Below, piece by piece: positions 29,339 through 39,041 of a stretch of DNA of 64,000 bases. This DNA is from Isosphaeraceae bacterium. GTDB taxonomy: Bacteria; Planctomycetota; Planctomycetia; Isosphaerales; Isosphaeraceae. The notes under the pieces were generated by a model. The model saw only the letters and a program-made list of their open reading frames with translations, did no database searches and was not told the DNA's origin. Location of the stretch: assembly GCA_026004735.1 (NCBI GenBank), contig BPJS01000001.1, forward strand, positions 4,420,859 through 4,484,858, written 5' to 3'. The position numbers and the translations under genes are program-made. How positions within the stretch are numbered: position 1 is the first letter of the stretch; every line of letters starts with the position of its first letter.

Positions 29339-29368
29339 ATCCTATCCCGCCCTTGCAACTCCCGTCAA
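29339..29368 (-). promoter_or_regulatory. Promoter of the SAM-riboswitch operon
   Basis: On the minus strand, TTGACG (29363-29368) and TAGGAT (29339-29344) are separated by 18 bp. Transcription would start near 29331, about 20 nt before the aptamer, as expected for a riboswitch leader. Confidence 0.65.
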
Positions 29369-29495
29369 GCTCGCCCCCCGCCCGTTTCACCGCCCCAGTC
29401 CCTCCTCCCGCCCTCCTCGCCCAACTCCCCCAGCCGGCTTCGCCCAGAAACGCGCTTCCCCGCCACCGACGGCTACGCGCTCCGCCTCCCGCTCC

Positions 29496-29501
29496 TACAA
29501 T
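29496..29501 (+). promoter_or_regulatory. Putative -10 box for putA
   Basis: TACAAT lies 51 bp upstream of the ATG at 29552. No convincing -35 is found at 16-18 bp. Weak support. Confidence 0.3.
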
Positions 29502-29551
29502 GCCTATTGAGAAAACCCCGAAGCCCGCCGCGCCACGGTGCCGCACCACCC

Positions 29552-32500
29552 ATGAGCCTCGCCGTGCTCGAACAGCGCACCCAGCAGATCGGCCGTATCC
29601 TCTTCGACCGGATCGGCCGCGGTCCCCGCATTTGGCAACGCGCCTGGTGGGACGACCAGGCGATGGCCCTCACCAGTGCCGACCCCATCACCAAAATCCA
29701 ACTCTTCCGCTTCATCGACGCTCTCCCTACCCTCCGTTCCGACGCCTCCGTCCGCCGCCACCTGACCGAGTATCTCGACGAAGCCGGCCCGTCTGTCCCC
29801 CTGCTCCTGAGCCTGCCGGTGCGTCTAGCACCTCCAGGCCGCCTGGGCGACCGCCTGATCGCACGACTGGCCCGCTGGTCGGCCACCCGCATGGCCCGTC
29901 GCTTCATCGCCGGCGCCAACCCCGCCGAGGCGCTCCAAACCGTCCTCGAACTCCGCCGCCGCCGACTTGCCTTCACCGCCGACCTGCTCGGCGAAGCCGT
30001 CATCTCCGACCGCGAAGCCGACGTCTACCAACACACCTGCATCGAACTGCTCAACGGCTTGGCTCCCGTCCTGGCCCGCCAGCCGACTATCCCCCTGATC
30101 GACCACGACCACCTCGGCCCCATCCCCCGGGCAAACCTCTCCCTGAAGCTAACCAGCCTCTGCGCCCGCTTCGACCCGATCCACGCCGACTCGACTCGCC
30201 GCGAGGTCGCCCATCGCCTCCGCCCGATTTTACGCCGCGCGCGCGAGCTCGACGCCTACGTCCACATAGACATGGAGCAATACGCCTTCAAGGATCTCAG
30301 CCTGTCCATCTTCCGCGACCTTCTCTCCGAGCCCGAGTTCCGCGACTGGCCCCACGTGGGCATCGTCGTCCAGTCCTACCTGCCCGACGCCCTCGACGAC
30401 CTCAACCAGCTCCGCGATTGGGTCCAGCGCCGCGGCACCCCCATCACCATCCGCCTCGTCAAGGGCGCCTACTGGGACTACGAAGTCACCGTCGCCCGCC
30501 AACACGGCTGGCCGGTCCCTGTTTTCCAACAGAAGTGGCAAAGCGACCTTCAGTTCGAACGCGGTACCCAATTCCTGATGCGCCACCACCGTTGGCTCCA
30601 ACCGGCCCTGGGCAGCCACAATCTCCGTAGTCTGGCCCACGCCATCGCCGCCGCCGAACAGGCCGGCGTGCCGACCTCCGGCTTCGAGTGCCAGGTCCTG
30701 GCCGGCATGGGCGAGCCGATTGCCGATGCCCTGGCCGAACTCGGCATCCGCTGCCGCGTCTACACCCCCTACGGCGCCATGCTCCCTGGAATGGCGTATC
30801 TGGTCCGCCGCCTTCTCGAAAACACCTCCAATGAATCCTTCCTCCTGGCCAGCGCAGGCGACCGCCCGATCGCTGAGCTGCTCCGCAACCCCGAGGAGAT
30901 CGGCATGTCCCGCGCCGCCACCCGGATCCGGCCCGCCCCGGCCGGCCCGCTCCCTCCCTTCCGCAACGAGCCTCCCACCGACTTCGCCCGCGCGGCCAAC
31001 CGCGACGCCTTCCAGGCCGCCCTCGTCGACGTCCGCTCCCGCCTCGGTCTAGATTGCCCGCTCCTAATCGACGGCCGTCCCGTCCCCACCCCCCAGACCC
31101 TCGAATCCCGCGACCCCTCCGACACCTCCCGGCTCGTTGCCCGAGCCGCTTGCGCCACCGCCGATCACGCCCGCGCCGCCCTCCAAGCCGCCCACGCCGC
31201 CTTCCCCGCTTGGGCCGACACCCCGCCCGCCGAACGGGCCGCCATCCTCCTCCGTACCGCCGCCCGCCTCCGCCACTGCAAACACGAACTGGCCGCCTGG
31301 GAAGTCTACGAGTGCGCCAAACCCTGGCGCGAGGCCGACGCCGACATCGCCGAAGCCATCGACTTCTGCGAATTCTACGCCCGCGAAATGCTCCGCCTGG
31401 CCGCACCCCAACACCGCGACGTCCCCGGCGAGTCCAACACTCTCGGCTACCTCCCTCGCGGCGTCGCCGTCGTCATCCCCCCCTGGAACTTCCCCCTGGC
31501 CATCCCCTGCGGCATGACCGTCGCCGCTCTCGTGACCGGCAACACCGTCGTCCTCAAGCCCGCCGAACAGGCCCCCGCTATGGCCTGGCACCTGACCCAG
31601 ATCCTCCACGAGGCCGGCCTCCCCCCCGGCGTCCTCAACTACCTGCCCGGCATCGGCGAAGAGGTTGGCCCCACGCTCGTCCACGATCCCCGGGTCGCCC
31701 TGATCGCTTTCACCGGCTCCCGCGACGTCGGCCTGCTGATCAACGCCCAGGCCGCCCAGACCCCCCCCGGCCAGGACCACGTCAAACGCGTCATCGCCGA
31801 AATGGGCGGCAAAAACGCCATCATCGTCGACGACGACGCCGACCTCGACGAAGCCACCCTCGGCGTCCTCCACTCCGCCTTCGGCTACGCCGGCCAGAAA
31901 TGCTCGGCGTGCTCCCGCGCCATCGTCCTCGACGACGTTTACGACAGCTTCCTCCTGCGCCTCACCGAAGCCGCCCAGGCCCTGCCCGTCGGCCCCGCCG
32001 AAGACCCCAACACCGCCATCCCCCCCGTCATCGACGCCGAGGCCAAGGACCGCATCCTCACCTACCAGCAGACCGCCTCCACCGCTGGCCGCATCGTCTT
32101 CCGCGGCCAGACCGGCCCCCACGCCAGCCGCGGCCACTACGTTCCCCCCTTGATCGTTGCCGACGTCGACCCCGCCTCCCCCCTGGCCCAGGAAGAAATC
32201 TTCGGCCCGGTCCTGGCGGTCATCCGCGCCCGCGACCTCGACGACGCCATCCGCATCGCCAACAGTACCCGCTACGCCCTCACCGCCGGCCTCTACAGCC
32301 GCAGCCCCAATCACATCGACCGCTTCCGCCGCCGCACCCTCGCCGGCAACCTCTACATCAACCGCCCGATCACCGGCGCACTGGTCAACCGCCAACCCTT
32401 CGGCGGCTTCAAACTCTCCGGCATCGGAACCAAGGCCGGCGGCCCCGACTACCTCCGCGAGTTCCTCATCCCCCAAACCATCTCCGAAAACACCATGCGC

Positions 32501-32563
32501 CGCGGCTTCGCGCCCGAGGTCGATATCACCGCCCCCGAAACCCAGCCGGCCACCGTCGCCTGA
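29552..32563 (+). CDS. putA: Bifunctional proline dehydrogenase / P5C dehydrogenase PutA
   Basis: A 1003-residue fusion; ATG 29552 is preferred over an upstream TTG. The N-terminal half (about residues 1-440) is an FAD proline dehydrogenase barrel, with IDMEQYAFKDL, RLVKGAYWDYE and the GFECQVLAGMG segment. The C-terminal half (about 480-995) is an aldehyde dehydrogenase, with WNFPLAIP, FTGS, catalytic Glu in IAEMGGKNA, catalytic Cys784 in GQKCSACS and EEIFGPVL. It oxidises proline to glutamate through P5C, passing electrons to quinone. There is no N-terminal ribbon-helix-helix domain, so it is not an autoregulator. Its stop is 153 bp from the convergent YbaK-type gene. Confidence 0.95.
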   Translation: MSLAVLEQRTQQIGRILFDRIGRGPRIWQRAWWDDQAMALTSADPITKIQLFRFIDALPTLRSDASVRRHLTEYLDEAGPSVPLLLSLPVRLAPPGRLGDRLIARLARWSATRMARRFIAGANPAEALQTVLELRRRRLAFTADLLGEAVISDREADVYQHTCIELLNGLAPVLARQPTIPLIDHDHLGPIPRANLSLKLTSLCARFDPIHADSTRREVAHRLRPILRRARELDAYVHIDMEQYAFKDLSLSIFRDLLSEPEFRDWPHVGIVVQSYLPDALDDLNQLRDWVQRRGTPITIRLVKGAYWDYEVTVARQHGWPVPVFQQKWQSDLQFERGTQFLMRHHRWLQPALGSHNLRSLAHAIAAAEQAGVPTSGFECQVLAGMGEPIADALAELGIRCRVYTPYGAMLPGMAYLVRRLLENTSNESFLLASAGDRPIAELLRNPEEIGMSRAATRIRPAPAGPLPPFRNEPPTDFARAANRDAFQAALVDVRSRLGLDCPLLIDGRPVPTPQTLESRDPSDTSRLVARAACATADHARAALQAAHAAFPAWADTPPAERAAILLRTAARLRHCKHELAAWEVYECAKPWREADADIAEAIDFCEFYAREMLRLAAPQHRDVPGESNTLGYLPRGVAVVIPPWNFPLAIPCGMTVAALVTGNTVVLKPAEQAPAMAWHLTQILHEAGLPPGVLNYLPGIGEEVGPTLVHDPRVALIAFTGSRDVGLLINAQAAQTPPGQDHVKRVIAEMGGKNAIIVDDDADLDEATLGVLHSAFGYAGQKCSACSRAIVLDDVYDSFLLRLTEAAQALPVGPAEDPNTAIPPVIDAEAKDRILTYQQTASTAGRIVFRGQTGPHASRGHYVPPLIVADVDPASPLAQEEIFGPVLAVIRARDLDDAIRIANSTRYALTAGLYSRSPNHIDRFRRRTLAGNLYINRPITGALVNRQPFGGFKLSGIGTKAGGPDYLREFLIPQTISENTMRRGFAPEVDITAPETQPATVA

Positions 32564-32716
32564 TCCCGATTCCCCCCCTATCCGCGTCGCTTCGGACGAC
32601 CTCGTGCCGCAAGCCGATCCCCCTTCGCCCCAACCAACCGGACGCAACAACTCCATCCGACGACGCAGGCCAGCAAGTCGCGGTCTCCCGTCCGCACAGT
32701 CAGCCTCTTCCCGCCA

Positions 32717-33211
32717 TTAACCCGCTCGGTAGTGCAACCGCCGCCGCGCCGGCTGAATCACCTGGCCAATCCGCGCCACCAACGGATTCTCCAGCGCCAG
32801 GTAATCCCGTCCCCGGATCCGGACGCCCTCGTGCCGTGTATTTCCGCCGGCCACGATCTCCCGCAACTGCGCAAGCGCCGCATCGACCACCACAGGCAGC
32901 CCATACGGCCGCCCAAACGGCGGAACCGCCCCCAACTCACAATCACCAAAAACCCCGGCCACCTCCTCCTCTGTTGCCAGCGCCAGGCTCCCTACCCCCA
33001 ACGCCTCCGCCAACAGCCGCTCGTCCACCCGGTGCGTCGCCGGCACCACCGCCAGCACATATCCGCCCGATGCCCGAAACAAAACCGCCTTCGCAACCCG
33101 AAAACCCGTCACATGCACACTTTGAGCCAGCCGCGCGGCCGACACCGCGGGCCGGTGCAGCAACACCACAAACGGGACCTGTCGCTCCCGTAAATACGCG
33201 CGGATACTCAT
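32717..33211 (-). CDS. YbaK/ProX-type aminoacyl-tRNA deacylase domain protein
   Basis: A 164-residue single-domain protein. ATG 33211 has GAGG upstream. The YbaK fold is indicated by the N-terminal ARLAQSVHVTGFRVAKAVLF with the conserved Lys, then VLAVVPATHRVD, GAVPPFG and the late YLALENPLVARI. Such proteins hydrolyse mischarged tRNA (Ala- or Cys-tRNA-Pro, for example) in trans. Exact specificity is unknown. The 110 bp upstream are AT-rich, end at the IS target duplication, and would hold its promoter. Confidence 0.8.
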   Translation of the reverse strand: MSIRAYLRERQVPFVVLLHRPAVSAARLAQSVHVTGFRVAKAVLFRASGGYVLAVVPATHRVDERLLAEALGVGSLALATEEEVAGVFGDCELGAVPPFGRPYGLPVVVDAALAQLREIVAGGNTRHEGVRIRGRDYLALENPLVARIGQVIQPARRRLHYRAG

Positions 33212-33310
33212 CGGCGAGCCTCACCCACGGTGCATTCAATCGCGAGGTATAGGCAATATACACGATTTAGATAATCTGGGCTGTCTTTGTCATCGTTTTT
33301 AGCTGGTGCG

Positions 33311-33320
33311 ACTCAGCCAT
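33311..33320. repeat. Left copy of the 10-bp IS target duplication
   Basis: ACTCAGCCAT directly precedes the left IS end and is repeated exactly after the right end (34577-34586). Eight to ten bp is the usual target duplication for ISAs1-family elements. Confidence 0.9.
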
Positions 33321-34576
33321 CAGGGCTGTTTCATTCTTCTGCTCAAGTTGCCACAAGTTTCATGGCCTTTGTGACATGGAACCTCAGATCTCTGACGACG
33401 TCGGCGATTCCTCGTTTCGTCCGTCTGGCTTGCTGTCCCAGCAGAAACAACGCCACGTTGCGGAGGCTTGCAGCGACCTGCGCGGCGGTCCCGGTCCTCA
33501 CTCGGCTGGCATCCTCGCCCAAGGTCCAATCCCGCACGCCAAACAACTGGTTCTCGATCGCCCAGTGCGAACGGATCAGCGTCAGGAGCTTGGCGGGCGA
33601 CGCCTTCTCGGGCCTCAGACTGGTGATACCGTACACGTCCTCGACGGTCGTCACTCCCCGGAGGGTGCGTTCACGCCGCAGATGAAAAACCTGCCCCACG
33701 GCCGGCCAGTCCAGGAAGCTGTTCAGCCAGGTCGTGGTCCGAATCGTCCGCCGCTCACGTCGCCCATGCCCCTTGTGAATCATGCAGGCCTGGCGGATGC
33801 TCTCGGCGTGGAGTCGTCTCTGCCGGGGGGGAAAGCCCCGCTGGCGGGGCGTCCAAAACACTTCGGATGTCCGCCAGGAGCATCGCCTGATTTTCCTTGG
33901 CTGGTAGCACATAATCGCCGCCACGCCGCACAATCTCCGAGCAGACGTCTCGGTGAGTAAACATGGCATCACCCGTGACAACCTTGCCAGAGAGTGGCAG
34001 AATTCCGAGCAATTCCAGGGCCGCCTTGTGCTCATTGGTTTTGGCATCGACCCGCAATTGGGTCAGGACCGCCCTCATCTCGGAGGCATAGGCAGCCAGC
34101 AGATGCACCGCGGGCAAATTCTCGCCCCGAGACCCACGCGCCGTCTTGCCGTCGATCGCGATGTGTTCGAAGCATCGGGTCCCGAGACGGGCCTGGATCC
34201 ACTCGCTGATCAACTGCTCGAAGACCGCGACGTCAATCCCGCGAAAGACACGGCTGAGAGTGGCCTCGCTGGGGGCCTTGGATCGGGTGCAGCCGAGGAG
34301 CTTCCGGAACTCGCGACCGAAGGCATTGCCGAACTGGACGACGCCCCGCCGCGAGGTGATGCCCGTGAGCATGGCTACGGCCGTCAAGGCCAGAATCGAA
34401 GGCAAAGGGTGCCGCAGGCCCTGGGCCCTGCGACGGTCCATAAGCTTCGGTGAACGAAAGACTTCCAGAAGAGATCGCGCGGCGTCCATGCCAAGACCTC
34501 CAGGTGTGGATCAAACGGTGACTACTGGCATAACATCATTGCAGCCGATCGGATAGATCAGAACGGAATAGCCCTG
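33321..34576 (-). mobile_element. ISAs1-family insertion sequence, complete, 1256 bp
   Basis: Both ends are readable. The left end is CAGGGCTGTTTCATTCT and the right end, reversed, is CAGGGCTATTCCGTTCT, imperfect inverted repeats with three mismatches in about 17 bp. They are flanked by the direct repeat ACTCAGCCAT. The element carries one transposase on the minus strand. Size and ends fit ISAs1 (IS4-superfamily) elements. The perfect target duplication suggests recent insertion. It sits about 47 bp upstream of rnpB. Confidence 0.92.
33343..34489 (-). pseudogene. ISAs1-family DDE transposase, frameshifted at a C7 run
   Basis: ATG 34489 (GGAGG upstream) starts the first part. It has the ISAs1 N-terminal domain (RRRAQGLRHPLPSILALTAVAM), first Asp in IAIDGKTARGS and second Asp in VTGDAMFTHRD. 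The frame is lost at a seven-C run (plus 33825-33831). With six Cs it continues as LSPRQRRLHAESIRQACMIHKGHG to RSHWAIENQLFGVRDWTLGED, which holds the catalytic Glu, ending at 33343. The corrected protein is about 381 residues. Transposition would be blocked unless the ribosome slips or the extra C is a sequencing error. Confidence 0.88.
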
Positions 34577-34586
34577 ACTCAGCCAT
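34577..34586. repeat. Right copy of the 10-bp IS target duplication
   Basis: ACTCAGCCAT follows the right IS end, identical to 33311-33320. Confidence 0.9.
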
Positions 34587-34618
34587 GCTTCGGGCTGGCC
34601 CGGACCGAGCCTTGGCCA

Positions 34619-34624
34619 TATAAT
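34619..34624 (+). promoter_or_regulatory. -10 box of rnpB
   Basis: A perfect TATAAT ends 9 bp before the 5' end of the RNase P RNA. The -35 position (about 34596-34601, TGGCCC) is a poor match. It lies only 10 bp from the IS target duplication. Confidence 0.65.
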
Positions 34625-34633
34625 GAATAAGGT

Positions 34634-35067
34634 GGAGGCGCGGTGGGTGTGGGATCGCTCCGCCGACGACACCTGTACGTGTGGTTTGCGGAGAGGAAAG
34701 TCCGGACTCCAGCGGGCCGCGATGGTGGGTAACGCCCACCACCCGTAAGGGTCGGGAAAGTGCCACAGAAAACAGACCGCCTCCGGTTGGCCTTTCCGGC
34801 CAGTCGGCGGTAAGGGTGAAACGGTGAGGTAAGAGCTCACCAGCGGGCCGGGCGACCGGCTCGGCTTGGCAAACCCCATCGGGAGCAAGGCCAAATAAGG
34901 GAGAAGTCGGCGGGCCTCATCCGAGGACCCACGCGCGGGTTGGCCCGACCCGTCATCACTCCCGGGTAGGCCGCTTGAGCTGCGGGGCAACCCGTGGCCC
35001 AGACAAATGATCCCCCGCGGGCTTCGCTCCGCGAACAGAATCCGGCTTACGGCCCACCGCCGCCTCC
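34634..35067 (+). ncRNA. rnpB: RNase P RNA, bacterial class A
   Basis: The universally conserved 5' core GAGGAAAGTCCGGACTCC (about 34693-34710) is present. The 3' core includes AGACAAATGAT (about 35000) and ACAGAATCCGGCTTAC (35035-35050). The ends pair to form P1: GGAGGCGCGGTGGG (34634-34647) with CCCACCGCCGCCTCC (35053-35067), one bulge. Internal elements such as GGTGAAACGGTGAGGTAAGAG are typical class A. It is the catalytic RNA that matures tRNA 5' ends. It is followed by a C/T-rich run that may help termination. Confidence 0.96.
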
Positions 35068-35212
35068 CCCCCTTCTTTCACCGACCGAATCCCTCTCCCC
35101 GGATATCCGACACCAGCTACCCGCCTTCCTGCGAATCTTCCAGGGTCTCAGAGCCTGACTTCTCGCCTTCGGATTTCCCAAATTAATCTTGCCGGCAACC
35201 GGTCAATCCATT

Positions 35213-35572
35213 ATGTTCTCGTTGGATGCATGGAGGCGGTCCATCGATGTCCGAGGATCTGCTCCCCCTGAGCCGGACAATGCTGGGAGCCGGCGTATGC
35301 CGTCGTTGACGATACGCGGATCAATCATCGATTCCTGGGTCGAGTGGCCCGGTATGTCCAGCTCGGCCCGTCGAGTGGTGCTACAGGTTGCTCCCCAGGA
35401 GCGTCCCCGCGACCTGGTTATCGTCGAAGCACCCTCGTCGCTCTTGCCCGACCTTGGTTGGCTTGAGGATTTGGGGTCCAACCTTTGCCACGGCAGCCCG
35501 GTAGCCGCCGTCGGCCGTCTCGATCCCCGCCGCGGCTGCCTGACCGCTAGCGAGCTGATCCTCGAACGCTGA
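35213..35572 (+). CDS. Hypothetical small protein downstream of rnpB
   Basis: A 119-residue frame; ATG 35213 or 35300 could be the start, and neither has a clear ribosome-binding site. The C-terminal half (VVLQVAPQERPRDLVIVEAP, then GSPVAAVGRLDPRRG) has ordinary GC-rich codon use and looks like a compact beta-rich fold, whereas the N-terminal part has atypical codon use. Not recognised. It could be a spurious frame. Confidence 0.4.
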   Translation: MFSLDAWRRSIDVRGSAPPEPDNAGSRRMPSLTIRGSIIDSWVEWPGMSSSARRVVLQVAPQERPRDLVIVEAPSSLLPDLGWLEDLGSNLCHGSPVAAVGRLDPRRGCLTASELILER

Positions 35573-36037
35573 GTATCGTCGCTCCAGTCGTCAGGCCACT
35601 CTTCCAGTGGTCTCGAATCGGGCTACGTCCATACCGTCAGCCCGATCGCCCTGCCTTCGCGCTCCGAGGATCGCCTCGAGCCCGACCCGATCCGCTCAAT
35701 CCCCCCACGTCTCCCTCCCCAGGCCGAGCTGGCGGCCGAGCGGCCGCCGCCCACGACGCAGTGCTGGTGTGCTGACCTGTGCGGACCATCCCCCCAAACG
35801 GATCCCCTGCCCAGCCCGGTTTGGCCGGCGTCGGCCGGGCCGAAGCGACGCTCAGGGCCGTGTCGACCCTCGTCCGCAGAGTCCGATTGGCTGACGCGCC
35901 CCTTGACCGCCTTGACGCCAAACCCTACAAGAAACCTATCAAGCCCGGCGCCGCCTTGGCGGGCCCGACGCCGCGACTCCGCTCACCTGATTCTTGCCGC
36001 CCCGCCCAGTCTCTGCACGCGGGTTGATCCCCCCCTC
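35573..36037. other. Gene-free interval before sdhC
   Basis: These 465 bp contain only low-complexity frames rich in Arg, Pro and Ser. No RNA gene, repeat or strong promoter is recognisable, although the sdh promoter must lie here or just upstream. Confidence 0.4.
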
Positions 36038-36571
36038 ATGTCCACCACCGTACGCGCCCCCAAGGCCTATCGGCCTGGTCTTTTCACCAGGCTCGCCGAT
36101 GGTCTACGTTCCTCCTACGGCATCGGCCAGTGGTCCTGGCTCATCCATCGGGTGACCGGCCTCGGCATCCTCCTGTTTCTGGTTGTTCACATCATCGACA
36201 CTTTTTTCGTCGTGGCCTATCCGGGTCTCTACGACCACACGGTGAGCCTCTACGGAGGCCGCGTCCCCTGGATCCTCGACGCCCAGGGCAACCCCGTTTA
36301 CTTCGCTCCGCTCCGCTGGGCTTTCCGCCTTTCGGAGTTGGCCCTGATTGCCTGCGTCCTCTTTCACTCGCTGAACGGCGTACGGGTCGCGCTCGTCGAC
36401 CTGACCCCTCGGGGCGCCCTGTTCCAGAAACAGATGTTCGGCTGGGTGCTGGGGCTTTTCATCGTCATCATGCTGATTGTCTGCTACTTCGTCCTGGTTC
36501 CGCTCTTCCATCCGCCGGTTTTCTGGAATTTCCCGACCGAAGCGGTCGGTCCGCCTCCCTCGGCTCCCTGA
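36038..36571 (+). CDS. sdhC: Succinate dehydrogenase cytochrome b subunit SdhC
   Basis: A 177-residue membrane protein; ATG 36038 (MSTTVRAP) is chosen over an upstream in-frame start. Three membrane helices, with SWLIHRVTGLGILLFLVVHI in helix I, FHSLNGVRVALVDL in helix II and FIVIMLIVCYFVLVPL in helix III. The His residues in helices I and II are candidates for haem b and quinone binding. Part of complex II. Gene order sdhC-D-A-B. Confidence 0.88.
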   Translation: MSTTVRAPKAYRPGLFTRLADGLRSSYGIGQWSWLIHRVTGLGILLFLVVHIIDTFFVVAYPGLYDHTVSLYGGRVPWILDAQGNPVYFAPLRWAFRLSELALIACVLFHSLNGVRVALVDLTPRGALFQKQMFGWVLGLFIVIMLIVCYFVLVPLFHPPVFWNFPTEAVGPPPSAP

Positions 36572-36633
36572 CGTCCCCCGATAACCCGGGCCAGCATCGA
36601 TCCTTCCCCCTGACTCTCCATCGTGGTTGACTC

Positions 36634-37131
36634 ATGTCCTCACGCCGAATCAAGCCTGCTTCCGGCTTCGAACTATGGTGGTGGTACTTCATGCGAGTTT
36701 CGGGCCTGGTGCTCGTCTTCCTCGCTTTAGGTCACCTCTGCATCACCCACATCCTCAACAACGTCGAGGTGATCAACTACGCCTTCGTGGCCGAGCGCTG
36801 GGCCAACCCCCGCACCGGCGTGCTCTGGAGGCTCTGGGATCTGACGATGATCAACCTGGCCGTGCTCCATGGCTTTAACGGCCTGCGTCAGATCCTCTAC
36901 GAATGGATCGTCCGCCCGGGTGCCCGCAAGCTCGTTGGAACTTTGATCTGGTCGGCCTGCATCGGGCTGATCGGCATCGGTTCGTACGCAATTCTCAACT
37001 TCCGCAAAGACGAAGACTACCTCCGCCGCTTCCGCGAGGCCAACCCTCCCGCCGTCACCGAACCCAGCCTCGTCGACACAACCATCCCCGCCCCGCCCGC
37101 TCTCGCTACGATCCCATCCCTCGTCCCATGA
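36634..37131 (+). CDS. sdhD: Succinate dehydrogenase membrane anchor subunit SdhD
   Basis: A 165-residue protein with three membrane helices. The first is preceded by [30 protein letters not shown] is in the first third, and [17 protein letters not shown] follows, the His/Gly/Arg signature of the second anchor subunit. The C-terminal tail is Pro-rich and soluble. Its stop overlaps the sdhA start (ATGA), indicating coupled translation. Confidence 0.87.
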   Translation: MSSRRIKPASGFELWWWYFMRVSGLVLVFLALGHLCITHILNNVEVINYAFVAERWANPRTGVLWRLWDLTMINLAVLHGFNGLRQILYEWIVRPGARKLVGTLIWSACIGLIGIGSYAILNFRKDEDYLRRFREANPPAVTEPSLVDTTIPAPPALATIPSLVP

Positions 37132-38978
37132 ACAACTATCACCGTTTTGATTGCGTCATCGTCGGCGCCGGCGGTGCCGGCATGATGGCCGCCCTCGAGG
37201 CCAGCCAACGCGTCGGTACGGCCGTCGTCAGCAAGCTCTATCCCACCCGCTCCCACACCGGCGCCGCCCAGGGCGGCATCGCCGCTGCGCTGGCCAACCT
37301 CGAAGACGATAGCTGGGAAAACCACGCCTACGACACCATCAAGGGCGGCGACTTCCTGGTCGATCAGACCGCCGCCGAAATCCTCGCCCGCGACGCCGTC
37401 GAGTGCATCTACCAGCTCGAACATTGGGGCTTGCCCTTCGATCGCACTCCCGCCGGCAAAATTTCCCAACGCCGCTTCGGCGGCCACACCAAGCCCAACC
37501 CCGACTACGACCCCTCAGCTCCCCCTGGCTCGCCCAACGCCCGCCCCCGTGTCCCGGTCATGCGCTCGTGCCACTCCGCCGACCGCACCGGCCACATGAT
37601 CCTCCAGACCCTCTACCAGCAGTGCATCAAGCAGGGCGTCACGTTCTTCGATGAGTTCCACATGACGGATCTCATCCTCGTCGATGGCGAGTGCCGCGGC
37701 ATCGTCGCCCTCGAAATCGCCACCGGCCAGCTTCACGTCTTCCATGCCAAAAGCGTGCTACTGGCCACCGGCGGCTTCGGGCGGATGTTCAAGGTCTCGT
37801 CCAACGCCTACGCCCTAACCGGCGACGGGCCGGCTATCGCCTACCAGCACGGCTTGCCCCTCGAGGATATGGAATTCTTCCAGTTCCACCCGACCGGCAT
37901 CTACCGCCTCGGTATCCTCCTGTCCGAGGCCTGCCGCGGCGATGGCGGCGTCATGATCAACGACCAGGGCGAGCGCTTCATGGAACGCTACGCCCCCAAT
38001 CTCAAGGACCTGGCCAGCCGCGACGTCTGCTCTCGTTCCATCTACCAGGAAGTCCGCGCGGGCCGGGGCATCGGCGGCAAGGATTATGTCTACCTCGACA
38101 TCCGTGCCGAGACGATCAACCGCTTCGGCACCAGCCCCACCGGCAAACCCGTCGACCACCGCTGGGTCGAAAGCCGCCTGCCTGACATCATCGACTTCTC
38201 CCGGACCTACCTCGGCGTCGACCCGATTCGAGAGCCAGTCCCCATCCAGCCAACCGCCCACTATGCCATGGGCGGCCTGCCCACCGATATCGACGGCCGC
38301 GTCCTCCGCGACGAAACCGGCGCAATCGTCCCCGGTCTCTACGCCGCCGGCGAAAGCGCCTGCGTCTCGGTCCATGGTGCCAATCGCCTCGGTACCAACA
38401 GCCTCGTGGACCTGGTCGTCTTCGGCCGCCGCTCCGGGCGCGACATGGCCCGCTACGCCCGCGACCACGACTTCAAACCCCTCCCGCCCAAGCCCGAAGC
38501 CGCCTCGCACGCCAAAATCCGCGGCTTCCTCGAACGACCCCGCAACTACCCCTGGGTCAAGCTCCGCGACCGCCTCCAGCACGTCATGATGGACGACTGC
38601 GGCGTCTACCGCACCGGCGAGGGCCTCGAACGCGCCCGCCGCGAGGTCGCCAGCCTCAAAGAGCAGTACGCCACCCTCGGCGTTCAGGACAAAGGCTCCG
38701 TCTTCAACACCGGCCTGCTCGAAGTCCTCGAATTCGGCAACTTGCTCGACCTCGCCGAGGCCACCGTCGCGAGCGCCCTGGCCCGCACCGAAAGCCGTGG
38801 CGCCCACTCCCGCGAGGATTTCCCCGACCGCGACGACTCCCGCTTCTTCGCCCACTCCTTCGCCTTCCGCGATGGACCCGACTCCGTCCGCCTCGCCTAC
38901 CGCGACGTCGACGTCATCTACATCGAAAAAGACGGTCAGCGGCAGCCCAAATATCCGCTCGAAATTCGCAAATATTGA
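37128..38978 (+). CDS. sdhA: Succinate dehydrogenase flavoprotein subunit SdhA
   Basis: A 616-residue flavoprotein. The FAD dinucleotide motif [14 protein letters not shown] is near the N-terminus. The covalent-FAD His is in [11 protein letters not shown]. The substrate-site segments are FQFHPTGIY and the [10 protein letters not shown] block, and the C-terminal active-site region includes [20 protein letters not shown]. It oxidises succinate to fumarate in the TCA cycle. The start overlaps sdhD. Confidence 0.95.
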   Translation: MNNYHRFDCVIVGAGGAGMMAALEASQRVGTAVVSKLYPTRSHTGAAQGGIAAALANLEDDSWENHAYDTIKGGDFLVDQTAAEILARDAVECIYQLEHWGLPFDRTPAGKISQRRFGGHTKPNPDYDPSAPPGSPNARPRVPVMRSCHSADRTGHMILQTLYQQCIKQGVTFFDEFHMTDLILVDGECRGIVALEIATGQLHVFHAKSVLLATGGFGRMFKVSSNAYALTGDGPAIAYQHGLPLEDMEFFQFHPTGIYRLGILLSEACRGDGGVMINDQGERFMERYAPNLKDLASRDVCSRSIYQEVRAGRGIGGKDYVYLDIRAETINRFGTSPTGKPVDHRWVESRLPDIIDFSRTYLGVDPIREPVPIQPTAHYAMGGLPTDIDGRVLRDETGAIVPGLYAAGESACVSVHGANRLGTNSLVDLVVFGRRSGRDMARYARDHDFKPLPPKPEAASHAKIRGFLERPRNYPWVKLRDRLQHVMMDDCGVYRTGEGLERARREVASLKEQYATLGVQDKGSVFNTGLLEVLEFGNLLDLAEATVASALARTESRGAHSREDFPDRDDSRFFAHSFAFRDGPDSVRLAYRDVDVIYIEKDGQRQPKYPLEIRKY

Positions 38979-39041
38979 TCCACCGACCAGGCGACCCTTC
39001 CTGCCCCATCCCACGAACTCCCGTTCACACCACCTACCCCC

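Noticed and set aside
31054..33252. Open frame of about 730 codons within and beyond putA
   Set aside because: Arg/Pro-rich shifted frame of putA with no domain content.
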